Below, in pieces: positions 39,223 to 53,934 of a DNA stretch of 64,000 bases. Location: positions 28,634,295 to 28,698,294 of the forward strand of contig CM075853.1 in NCBI GenBank assembly GCA_037975125.1. The letters are read 5' to 3'. The position numbers and the translations under genes were made by a program. How positions within the stretch are numbered: position 1 is the stretch's first letter; each line of letters starts with the position of its first letter. The notes under the pieces are model-generated. The model was given only the letters and a program-made list of their open reading frames with translations, did not search any database and was not told where the DNA came from. Source of the stretch: Latrodectus hesperus. Taxonomy: Eukaryota; Arthropoda; Arachnida; Araneae; Theridiidae.

Positions 39223-39670
39223 ATGACCGCGGCCCGCTACACGACGGCCGCCCCGGCGAGGGACGAGTTCGGAGGGCCCTGCAGAGTAAACACTCTGCCG
39301 CCCCTCTACCCCCACTGCATGCGACACCAACAGCACAGGTGCCTTTACAGCAATCCCTCGCCCCCGAGGCCTACCATCTCGCACTGCAGGCCGCACCTGC
39401 CGCAGGCCTGCAGCGATGGTCACCTCGAGACTCTCCAGCGCAGCCACTCGCAGAGGGGCCTCAGGCCGCCCCCGAAGCCGCACCACCCCAGCGACGGCAC
39501 GCTCGTGCTGAAGGTGGTGAGCGCTGCCTGTGCCGAGCCGGACAAAAAAGCCAACTTCGAGATCGTGAGCGTGAACGAGCGGCACGGCCGGTTCCGGAAG
39601 GCCGTGCCCTGCATGCCTCTGGCCCTCTCCATCCTGCTGTGTATCGTCAACATGCTGGCGCCAGGAGTAG
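39223..39670 (+). CDS. stum: stum-like SPEC3-domain membrane protein, 5' coding exon (partial)
   Basis: Seen: a GC-rich open frame in very AT-rich surroundings. From ATG 39223 (purine at -3, AGGATGA context) it reads 149 codons plus one base, then meets a consensus donor G|GTAGGT at 39671. Residues about 30-85 are rich in Pro, His and Arg and look disordered. Residues 111-133 read NFEIVSVNERHGRFRKAVPCM..., followed by a hydrophobic segment (about 130-147) ending APGVG. Known: this basic 'RKAVPCMPL' entry into a transmembrane helix ending in PG-G is characteristic of the SPEC3/Stum family, and Drosophila Stum is needed in proprioceptive neurons for mechanotransduction. The rest of the domain (second helix and C-terminus) is missing and must lie in later exons; none was recognised to the window end. 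The frame is open upstream to a TAG at 39115, but no ATG occurs before 39223. A weak acceptor (CTTGCAG at about 39140) leaves an upstream exon possible. Family assignment is strong; start is moderately sure. Confidence 0.82.
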
Positions 39671-41469
39671 GTAGGTCCCTCTTTCACCGACACACTCTAA
39701 AAGCAGACCTTCCTCACGCATCTCATAAAACAGGCACTCATAAATTCTAAGATATAAAATACACAAGTGGAGGGTCATCAGACGATATGATCGGAACACT
39801 TTTTACACATGTTCTAAATTAAATCGTTCGAAATGATCCTGTCTTGAGCGTAACAAGTTCATACGCATTATTTTATAAAAAGTGAAAAAATCTGATTCAT
39901 TGTATCTCAATATCGGTAAAAACTCAAAAACGCGAATCTCTTTTCTTTTATTTCGAAGCAATTAAAGTAATAAAGAAAAAACTTTTAACCTATAGTTGAA
40001 TATCTCAACGATATAAAAATGTTATCCTTTATAATAAAATGTCTCACTATACTGTAATTTTTCAATGAATTTGTAATTATTTAGCTTACAAAATGAAACT
40101 TATTTTTAATTTAATTTATAGTAAATTATAAAATCTACAATTCACCGGAGGTAGAACGCGCGCGCGCTTATTAATACAAATAGTTTTTAAAATTGGATAG
40201 CTACTCATCAGTTTTTAAAAGTAAAATTTAAAAGTTTTTTTTTAACTATGTATACCTAATTAACTCCGAAACAAATATTTTGTTTCGATATACTTTTGCA
40301 TAGCTCTGCAAAAAACTGCTTTACTTGCCTTAGTTATTTTCATTTACTAATATCAGTGATAAAAAGTGTTTTTGATATACAAGTAAAATTAGTAAAATTA
40401 TAGCTTAAATCTCAGTAAATAAAATAAACTGTTTTTAATTACATGATACATTTAACATTTTATTAATATCTTCTAATCATTTTATTGAAAAATATGCTAT
40501 TTATTAAATTTCAAGAAGTTATTAAATTTTAGTTTTAAGTTTTCAAATAAATAAATAAAAACTATAAAAATATAAAAAGCTTAGTATTTATTTAAGTTTG
40601 TAATTGTTTAAACTTCTTCCTGAAAGAGGCTTAAAATTTTTTAAAAATAGTCTTTATATCAATTAAACACATAAAATATTTAACTTTATTCAAATAATGT
40701 TAATCAAAGTAACGCGTATTCAAAGAAATATGTTTACGATATTCGCGCGAAGTATTGTACGTTTATTCAAAATAATGCGCGCACACACGGATTATCTCAT
40801 CAAAGAAAAAATAGAAAAATTTAAAAACTACACATTTCTAATTATTAAATATATCGTAAGAATACATTCTAGAGTAAATAGATGCACTTAAACAATAAAG
40901 TTTTGAAGTATGTATTTATGTGTTTTACATATAATTATGTAATTCGTATATTTTTTATCGTAAAAGAAAATGTTGAAATTGTTTTTACATTTGTAAATTT
41001 GCATTTATTATACATTGCAAAACAGGTTATTACATTTTAACGCTCCGAAAGATTGACGATGTTTGGTAAGGTTTCAACGATTCTCGAAAAATAAATGCTC
41101 GACGTGTATTAGTTACTGCCCACACTTTACTGCCACATTTCGCTTACTTCGCTCCTTTACATCGTGTTTATGCAACGAAAATACATCTAAAACTTAAAAA
41201 TATTTGAATGTAAAAAATTAGTCCCATTGCAATGTGATTATTCAATGTCTTTCAAAATTTAGTTGTTTCATATTTGTTTCTTAAATATCAAAATTTTATA
41301 TAAAACCAAAAAAGCAAAAATTATTTCTTTAGAATTGCATATCTTTACTGTCACTAAATATTGGTAAATATAGATATTTTTTTCGAAAAATTATAAGCAG
41401 TTTAATATTATATTAACATGTAATATATGAAGAAATAGGTATTGTATTTTATATTTTCTGAGAAATTTA

Positions 41470-41472
<3 letters not shown>
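39671..41472 (+). other. Probable start of a long stum intron
   Basis: Begins with the donor GTAGGT and soon becomes AT-rich. Patches with CpG words (40155-40167 is a CGCGCGCG run; 40710-40790; 41040-41170) are the only departures from plain AT-rich sequence in this part. No second SPEC3 exon seen. Confidence 0.5.

Positions 41473-41535
<63 letters not shown>
41473..41535. repeat. (TA)n microsatellite
   Basis: Pure TA tract of about 63 bp. Confidence 0.97.
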
Positions 41536-45848
<4,313 letters not shown>

Positions 45849-46888
45849 GTATATTTCGAAAAATTATTCCGACAAAAAAGTTAATCTAATTTGTTTCTTG
45901 ATGAAAGAGTTTTTTGAGCTATCAGAAGTTGGCCTGCAAGGGATCTTCCATCGGATGAAAGTGTATCGGGTTCAGTTCTAAATTAACTAAAACTTTTAAG
46001 TTCATAAGCTAGTGTATGTTATGACACATCATTTCATTGTTAAAAATCGCATTTTTGTATATTTCGAAAAATTATTCCGACAAAAAAGTTAATGTAATTT
46101 GTCCCTTGATGAAAGAGTTTTTTGAGCTATCAGAAGTTGGCCGGCAAGGAATCTTCCATTGGAAAAAAGTGTATCGGGTTCAGTTCTAAATCATCTAACA
46201 CTTTTAAGTTCATTAGCTAGTGTATGTTGTGACACATCATTTCATTGTTAAAAATCGCATTTTTGTATATTTCGAAAAATTATTCCGACAAAAAAGTTAA
46301 TGTAATTTGTCCCTTGATGAAAGAGTTTTTTGAGCTATCAGAAGTTGGCCGGCAAGGAATCTTCCATTGGAAGAAAGTGTATCGGGTTCAATTCTAAATC
46401 ATCTAAAACTTTTAAGTTCATAAGCTAGTGTATGTTGTGACACATCATTTCATTGTTAAAAATCGCATTTTTGTATATTTCGAAAAATTATTCCGACAAA
46501 AAAGTTAATGTAATTTGTCCCTTGATGAAAGAGTTTTTTGAGCTATCAGAAGTTGGCCGGCAAGGAATCTTCCATTGGAAGAAAGTGTATCGGGTTCAGT
46601 TCTAAATCATCTAACACTTTTAAGTTCATTAGCTAGTGTATGTTGTGACACATCATTTCATTGTTAAAAATCGCATTTTTGTATATTTCGAAAAATTAAA
46701 TCGACAAAAAAGTTAATGTAATTTGTCCCTTGATGAAAGAGTTTTTGAGCTATCAGAAGTTGGCCTGCAAGGGATCTTCCATCGGATGAAAGTGTATCGG
46801 GTTCCGTTCTAAATCAACTAAAACTTTTAAGTTCATAAGCTAGTGTATGTTATGACACATCATTTCATTGTTAAAAATCGCATTTTTT
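45849..46888. repeat. Satellite array, five units of 208 bp
   Basis: The word GTATATTTCGAAAAATTA starts units at 45849, 46057, 46265, 46473 and 46681, exactly 208 bp apart; the fifth unit ends at about 46888 with one base lost in its T-run. Units carry GACAAAAAAGTTAAT, GAAAGAGTTTTTTGAGC, AGAAGTTGGCC, AAGTGTATCGGGTTC and TGACACATCATTTCATTG. Units 1 and 5 share variants (CCTGCAAGGGATC, CATCGGATGAAAG, TGTTATGACAC) against units 2-4 (CCGGCAAGGAATC, CATTGGAA). No long open frame. Not a CRISPR: there are no short repeats and spacers. Confidence 0.97.
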
Positions 46889-47147
46889 TAAGGTAAGCGA
46901 GTTTAATGTTATGTGTTGATGTAGTATAGAAGTTCTTAGTCTCCCAGGCTAGAAGTCAATGTGATTAAAGTTCATATTTCTGGGGCATTCTTTTTTTAAA
47001 TTACCATACATTATAACCCTGATCATTATCAGCATCCGTTGCGCTGCTCTGTTGCGACATAACTTCATGAAGCACCAAGAGCTAAGAGAGAACATGCTTA
47101 GAACAGCTGGAACGAAGAAAACTCTTAAAAAGGTCTATTAATTCATT
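46889..47147. other. Unassigned stretch right of the satellite
   Basis: Mixed composition at 47020-47130 reads HNFMKHQELRENMLRTAG in one plus frame; might be transposon-derived, family not recognised. Confidence 0.35.
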
Positions 47148-47404
47148 CATTCATTGTCGTGTATTGGCTGCGCTGCTCCACTTTTCCAACTGAACCCTAT
47201 TTTGGTGTGGAGTCCGACTTCCTCAGTACACACATGCCATAGGGACCCGTTTATAGGGTAGGCAACCATTCACACCACATTCATACAAGGAAAGGACTAA
47301 GACAGGATAGATAGAGAAAGTACATCCATGCAAGAACCGGGAATCGAACCCAGGACCACCCTATCCGCAATCAGGTACGCTGACTACTAGATAAGTTGGT
47401 CGGC
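47148..47404 (-). mobile_element. tRNA-derived SINE, family C
   Basis: Minus strand: AGCCGACCAACTTATCTAGT head start, B-box GGGTTCGATTCCC, body as in family B, then the family C tail (GGAAGTCGGACTCCACACC, AGTTGGAAAAGTGG, AGCGCAGCCAATACACG) ending in (TGAA)n-like repeats. The complete head lets families B and C be compared base for base. Confidence 0.87.
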
Positions 47405-48471
47405 TAAAAATCTATTACAAAAACGAATTTATTCTAATTATTTTGAATAAGTTATTTCTATAAATGTTAAATATTAACATGTTTTCAATTAATAATGTTA
47501 ATATTCAATATTTTTAATTTGAATACTCAACATTTATTTGTATTTAAAGATAAGAAGGAGAGAAAATTCGTGATAAAAAGTGATCTATAACTCGTATGTA
47601 CAAGTTGTAGTAATTTAAGAATTCCAAAGTGCTTAATTTTAAAACGAAAATTAATTACTACTTGATTTTTATCCAGAAGAAGAGAATAATTAATACTGTT
47701 ATAGCATAATTGGATAAAATAAATTTTTATAGAGATTACTTAAGTATTAAATACATTAATATATTTTCCCTCGTAAATGTTCAAGCTCTTATACAAACAT
47801 TTTACTACAAGCAGTCTTTATCAGCAAAAATCAATCTTAAGTTTTTAAAGTTTTTAAAATTGGACTATAAAAAATATTCTTAAAAATTCTTAGAATTTGT
47901 TACTTTAAAATAATGAGAATAAAAGTTAAAATAATGTATTTCTCTCTTTATTTAATTAACACAAACTCATAATTGAATGAAAATTTCAATCTAAATTAAA
48001 TTTGAAATAAGCATGAAAATATTTTCAAAAATTAATTCATTTATTTATAAAATATATTCAAAAAAATTAACAAACAAACTTAAAAATTTAAGAGCCACTT
48101 TCATGTGAGTAAAAATAGATATTTTTAATACAATAATGGATAACTTCACTGAGAGATCAACGAAAATTCCCTAATCAAATTATACTGTTGTTACATTTAG
48201 CTTTATTAGAAAATTCAATCCAAAATACAAAACAGCTCTAGTATCACAAAAAAACAAATATACCAAATGGATCAAACACTTAAGGTAATAATCAGAACAA
48301 CATAACATGAGAACTGAAGTAAAATTAAAAATAATGATAAGGCAAAGAACACAAAAGACGCTTGAGAAGACCGATGCTCATTACAAATATTTTAGAGTCC
48401 AATACTCCTCCATTGGTAGGTTGAGCTATGGACAAGAGAGCATCAATTCAGTTAGCAACCTCCTGATTTAA
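47405..48471. other. AT-rich stretch
   Basis: 48250-48470 is more balanced but without a recognised family. Confidence 0.45.
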
Positions 48472-48745
48472 CAGTGGCCGCGGAGGTCTGGTTGGTTAGG
48501 CCTTCGTTCTCATTATTGGAATGTAATGAGTTCGAACTTGGCTTAACCGAAGATCTGTCGTTCTCGATAAAGGTGGCTAGATCACGTTAAAACTGGGTGT
48601 GGTTGCAATGTCTTCCAAGTGAAATGATACCTCTGGAGTGGCAGATCAAGTATTTTGTGTCTTCTGATAGGTCCTTGTATCAAAATCACGATGACTCCAC
48701 CTAGATGCTATGTAACAGGTAGAGCCCCACTGCATGCTGGAGCAA
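48472..48745 (+). mobile_element. tRNA-derived SINE, family D, copy 2
   Basis: CAGTGGCCGCGGAGGTCTGG head, B-box-like GAGTTCGAACTTGG (48528-48540), then AACCGAAGATCTGTCGTTC, GGGTGTGGTTGCAATGTC, AGTGAAATGATACCTCTGG and GGCAGATCAAGTATT as in copy 1. Diverged from it by many substitutions and one extra segment near 48570. Confidence 0.76.
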
Positions 48746-50569
48746 CAATAACTTCTTAACTGTGATTCAAAGGAGGTGGTTGGCAACGGTCAGAAGAATA
48801 AGCAGATGAAAACACACCACAGAAAAACTTGTTCTCTAAACATTGGATCAATTCCTCTAAAGTTTGGAGTTCTTTAGCCTAAGTTACTTGCAGCCCTGTA
48901 AGTACATTAGTGGCCTATCTTCCAAATATTGAAAGCAGTTGGTAATTCTTACTTTGATGTTAAAATCGAATTACTGTGTTATGTCATTGCATTAATGCAT
49001 TAATTTCGAAAATATGAAAAAAATATTTGCTGCTGATTTCATAGATTCAGAAGATACGTAGATAGAGTTTAGAGCACTTAGGAGGTAAATTTTACATCAT
49101 TTGTCTTGAATTTAAAAAAAACATTTTTTAATTTAAATAGACAGGTTTAAAAATTACTAATCCTCCGTAAATTAAAAAAGTATGTTATTTAAAAAAACGA
49201 AAATATGGTACATTAAATTACAAGAGAAAATTATCATAATGAATTTTACGTAAGTAATACATTTGTTGGAAGAAGCAAAATATTCTTAGCAAACTGTTGA
49301 GTCAAAATTGCAAATAGTTTTTAACTAATTCTTAATCACTCATTTAATAAATATTTTAAAGATCCTATTTTTCAAGGAGAAAAGACTAATATACAAGTTT
49401 CCGAGTTTTAAGCTTTTTCCGAAATCTAAAAGAGATTTATTTAATCATTTTTATATATTTAAAACTGTAGTTTGCACTATACAAACAATAAACTTAACAA
49501 TCATTTTATTTAAATAAAATTAAGCATGTCTAATTGAATAAAATCTTAATTTCAGATGAAAAAAATTAATTTTTGTGTTTTATTGTGCATTATCAAAACA
49601 GAAATAATTTTGAAGTTACCTTGAAAAAATCATTGCCATCAGATAGTAAGCTTTTGTAGATTTCAAAGACATTATGCTTTAATTTCATAAAATCTAATTG
49701 ATATGATATATTACATAGCCATATATACATGTATATTGTAGTTAATATTCCATATTTATCGATTATTAATATGCATATCAAAAACAAAAGAAAATAAAAA
49801 CTTAATTTCATAAATTCGATATCATATTCTCGTTATTTATAAACAATTCTAAATTTTATTTTTTTAGTTTAAAAAGAAAAAGTGACAAAAAAATTCAGTA
49901 AAATTTCAGGATTCTAAAATTAAATTTTTGAATTTCCTGGACTTGCAGTGACATTTTCAAGATTTACAGTGATTTTAAATTTCGAAAAAATTATTTTATT
50001 AAAAAAATTATTTTATCGAAAAAATTAATTAGTATCGAAAAATCTAATTTTAATTTTGAAAAATTAAATTTTAACTTAAAAAACTAAATTTTTGAATTTT
50101 CAGAACTTACTGTGATTTTCAGTTTTATTGTGTTTATCTTTAACCCAAATTTAAAATTATAACTTATCGAAGATTACTTCAAAAAAAGACTTTTCTGTTT
50201 GTTTCAGAAATTATTTTACAAATTGTGATTTGATGTTTTTAGTTCGAAAATATTATTTTGAAGTATTCAATTAATTCAAGGAAAATAAACTTTTGAATGT
50301 GTTAAGTAATGATGTTTTACAAAAGTAACAATTTTATTCAGTTTTTCTCATTCTTTTTAAACGCTGTTGTATAAAGCAAAAATGAAAAGTAAAATATTTG
50401 GACTCTACGATAATTTAAGATATTTAAAGCACTAGAAACCAAAAAATTTCATACATAGAGATGAATTATGAAATATCAAATTCTAAAAGATTAATGATTT
50501 CTTTTGATTCAATTTAAAAATATCTAAACAAACACTGTTATTACAAAGAATCAAAACTATGTGAACGAT

Positions 50570-50570
<1 letters not shown>
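48746..50570. other. AT-rich stretch
   Basis: 48746-48950 is mixed in composition. At 49915-50115 short words such as TTGAATTT(C/T)C and CAGTGA/CTGTGATTTTCA recur loosely. No gene signal. Confidence 0.45.

Positions 50571-50662
<92 letters not shown>
50571..50662. repeat. (TA)n microsatellite
   Basis: Pure TA tract of about 92 bp. Confidence 0.97.
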
Positions 50663-50668
<6 letters not shown>

Positions 50669-52080
50669 TTTTATAGGAAACTTTTTAACTAAATTATAAC
50701 ATAATTTTCTTTATATTATGTTTATAGTGCTTTTTCTGATCCATTAACCTTATCTATAGTCATATATCTTTTATAAGAGATTCATATCAATATAATAAAG
50801 GAATTATAACAATAATTTTAGCTTTCAATTTTTTTTAAAGAAATACACATAAAATAATTTTCCACTATTTAATACATATTTATGCTGAATAAGGTGTTAA
50901 ATACGTAGGTTATTTCTAGAATAATTTAAACTTTATTATTTAATTAAAAATTGTTTGTGTGTGTGAATAACTCTTAATTTATTACATTAAAATGATTTAT
51001 AAAAAGTACATCAAAAGAAAATAATGAGAATTTACTATTATGCTCTGTATTTTTAGAAGTAATTTTTGATATTTCTTAGGTGAGTTATACACAAATATTA
51101 CAAATATAAGAAACTGTGATGGAATTATGATTATATATTTTAAATAGCTATATAATTATTATACAATAATAGCTATATAATTATTAATTATTTTAAATTT
51201 GGGTACTTTATAATATCCACGATTACTACAAAATCTAAATAAGGAACAATATGTAAAATGCGGTAGCTCATTTTCAAATTATTAAAACTTTGATGTATTT
51301 AACTAAAACGCTTAGTAATGCCTTTACAATTATTAATGTTATAATTTGTAAGCAATATGATATATGTCCCTTTGATTGTTCTATTTTTATTTATAAATTT
51401 AAGCGGTATTTATTCGATAGTCACCGCAGACAATTTTACTATTATATGAGTTATTATTAATTTTACTATTTATCACTGTACTATTAATAATAAAATAAAA
51501 TTACGCAAGATTCTTTTCTTGTTATTGCTTTCTTTTTCTGTTGTGATATCTTGGCGCAATTCCTGTGGCACTAATTCGGCTTGGCACAAAATTGTCTACG
51601 GTGACGCTAATGCCTAGGTACCATTTAAATATTAGATAAGTCTTAGTTATAACTAAGCAACTAAACTAATGAATTATTTATTTCGGTGAAAAAGCTAATC
51701 AGAAAAGTACTTACATCCAGTCTGTAAATAAATATCTAATGATGAACAATTTTAGAGCCCATGAAACTTTATTACAGTTTTATTAAATATAGATTTTATT
51801 GCCCAAGCGAATGTACTATTATTATTATAATTTGAAAATAATCAATTAGAAATAAAACTTTCTTAGCTATTTCTAGTTTATAGTAACTTTTAATGCTTTT
51901 TTATGTAATCAATTATAACTAAAATCCATAATAAAGTTCAATTATTAATTTTAAATTTGATAATTATTCATAAAATATTTTCTTCATTTTATGTACATAA
52001 TTTAGTTAAAAATTTTCTTTGATTTTAACCATGTGTTTGCTGAAATATTTCTGAGACAAAATATAACAATGTACGAATGT
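50663..52080. other. AT-rich stretch; small GC-richer patch at 51530-51620
   Basis: The patch has TTGGCGCAATTCCTGTGGCA and TTGGCACAAAATTGTCTACG, words loosely like those at 21184-21240. Otherwise nothing recognised. Confidence 0.4.
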
Positions 52081-52460
52081 AAACAAATAGCCTAATGTAT
52101 TCTTTTGACCTGAGAAGTAAAGAAATGTAAGCGACGATGTCACCGGAATTCACCAAATTTTCATTATTTTCATCTTTTTGGCATGAAATATTCATGCGAT
52201 TCTTTTGTTGGGAATGTCTTGGTGGCGAACGCTTTTCCTTTTGGAATGTGTTCCTGTTTGTTCTTCAAAAGTCAGTCAACCGGTTTTGACAGTCATGCGT
52301 TTTCAAGTTACGCTTGTATTGCCATGGAAACGGAATTTATCCGCTTCCTTTCATTGCGTCAACTCAGTAGAAAAAGTTCTCTCTTTTTTTTTCGGGGTTG
52401 AAAATTTGATGTCTCACCACGTAATCGATTTTACTTTCCTGAAATATTTTGACAAGTTTT
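52081..52460. other. GC-richer unique island, candidate regulatory element
   Basis: Unique, balanced sequence with the inverted repeat GCATGAAATATTCATGC at about 52181-52197 (7-bp arms), CAACCGGTTTTGACAG and CCATGGAAACGG. Two overlapping plus-strand open frames (52183-52401, 52205-52498) have no known domain. Enhancer-like character is inferred from composition only. Confidence 0.3.
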
Positions 52461-52730
52461 CAGATAATTTCTCAGTAAATCTATTCTCTGTCATTTAAAT
52501 TGGAAAATTTTAAAATATGTTATGCGAAAATATTGTATATTTTTAAAGGTGAAAAATTAACAATTCATTTCAATTTAACTGTAACTGTACAGTAAGTGCT
52601 TAAAATTTGAATTTCAAATTAGTTCAGGTATTACTTAATATGCAAATCAGTATACGAAAAAACTTTATTAAGAAATTTATCTCTGCAGATACCTGTATAG
52701 ACTGGCATAAAATTTTTCAAAATATAAACA

Positions 52731-52731
<1 letters not shown>
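52461..52731. other. AT-rich stretch
   Basis: Nothing recognised. Confidence 0.5.

Positions 52732-52793
<62 letters not shown>
52732..52793. repeat. (TA)n microsatellite
   Basis: Pure TA tract of about 60 bp. Confidence 0.96.
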
Positions 52794-52796
<3 letters not shown>

Positions 52797-53017
52797 CATT
52801 ACACTATATATATGCCTTATAATTTTGATTTTATGAGATTTTATTCAAATGAAAAAATGATAAATTATATCCTGAAATTTTTTTTGATCTAATATTTATC
52901 TTCCTCAAGAACTTAATGTGAAAAACATGTTATATGTAACATATTTTTTATATAGCCCATAGAAAATCTGTGTGCTCATCAATACCCACTATATTATATC
53001 GAATTGACATTATTAGT

Positions 53018-53165
53018 GCACTCACCTGACTCAGTAGTAAATAAGGGTTCCTTAGAGCAAAATGTCCCAAGTTAGATCCTTGTCGCTGTTGATTAACGGG
53101 AGATGATTGTTGCGCTTCTGACTTCAACTATTTTGGGCTTGACAGCTTTTCGGGTTTCCACCCAT
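53018..53165 (+). mobile_element. tRNA-derived SINE, family E, copy 2
   Basis: CACTCACCTGACTCAGTAGT head, TTAGAGCAAAATGTCCCAAG, B-box-like GTTAGATCCTTG, then AACGGGAGATGATTGTTGCG and TTTTCGGGTTTCC, parallel to copy 1 at 2311-2475. Strongly diverged. Confidence 0.55.
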
Positions 53166-53544
53166 GCGATACACTAATATTGCCTATTATTCATGCAGAG
53201 TCCTACCGGAAGAAAATTTACATGATGGTTTTGAAATGCTTTTCCTTAAGACCATGAGATTGTAGACTACGCGTTGTCAAAATGATTTGATTCACCTAAT
53301 AATAAAAATACGCTCCTTTTGAATAGAAGTTCTTGATTTTGATGCCAGTTACAGTACAACAACAAGGCGTTGCGTGTTCGATCTCTTCATGCATATTTGT
53401 TGCCAACATTGAAGAATGGGCAGTATGTTTTTGCTTATTTCTTGTAAGGGTGTGTTTTTTGGAGTTCTCAGAGTAGTTTTAGGGATAGTTAAGGCACCCC
53501 ACAGGCTACAGGCACAAACAATATACTTGTATATATATGTATAT
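53166..53544. other. Unassigned stretch
   Basis: Contains an isolated B-box-like GTGTTCGATCTC near 53376 without a convincing A-box. No gene signal. Confidence 0.35.
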
Positions 53545-53702
53545 TCTCTTCCCTTTCCAGATCAAAATAAAAATTAAGGAAGTGGATTCGTTGGTGGCGC
53601 CATCTATCGGAGGAGTCTTAGGACAAAGACGTACTTTCACCTTCGTAGTGCTATGGTTAAAACGAGAGACTCATCTTTTTGACTGAATTTCGCATAGCCA
53701 TC
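53545..53702 (+). mobile_element. SINE family A fragment
   Basis: Only the body remains: CTTTCCAGATCAAAATAAAA, GGCGCCATCTATCGGAGGAG, ACTTTCACCTTCGTAGTGCT, and TTTCGCATAGCCA. Both the tRNA head and the conserved 3' end are missing. Confidence 0.82.
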
Positions 53703-53934
53703 ACCTAAAATTAAAAGGCATCCCTGCTTAAATAATTTTAACTTTAATAACGGTAGAAAGTAGTTGTAAAAATATAAAAAGCTTTCACAAAATAATGCTG
53801 GTTATTTCCCCATCAATTCATTTTTTGAAGAATCTTCTAAAATATTTATGAAATTTAAATAAAAGTTGATATTTAAATACATAAATATCAGATTTTACGT
53901 TATAATAAAGTGCATTCAATCATCTTGTTTCTAA
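53703..53934. other. AT-rich gap
   Basis: Nothing recognised between the SINE fragment and the LINE relic. Confidence 0.45.

Noticed and set aside
38989..39693. Long minus-strand open frame (234 codons) across the stum-like exon
   Set aside because: It is the antisense shadow of a GC-rich coding exon. Its composition mirrors the plus-strand codons and it has no recognisable domain.
45849..46888. CRISPR-like array
   Set aside because: Units are 208 bp and contiguous with no spacers, in a eukaryotic setting; this is satellite DNA.
53330..53510. Further tRNA-like SINE around GTGTTCGATCTC
   Set aside because: Only a B-box-like word is present; no A-box at the right distance and no match to the other families.
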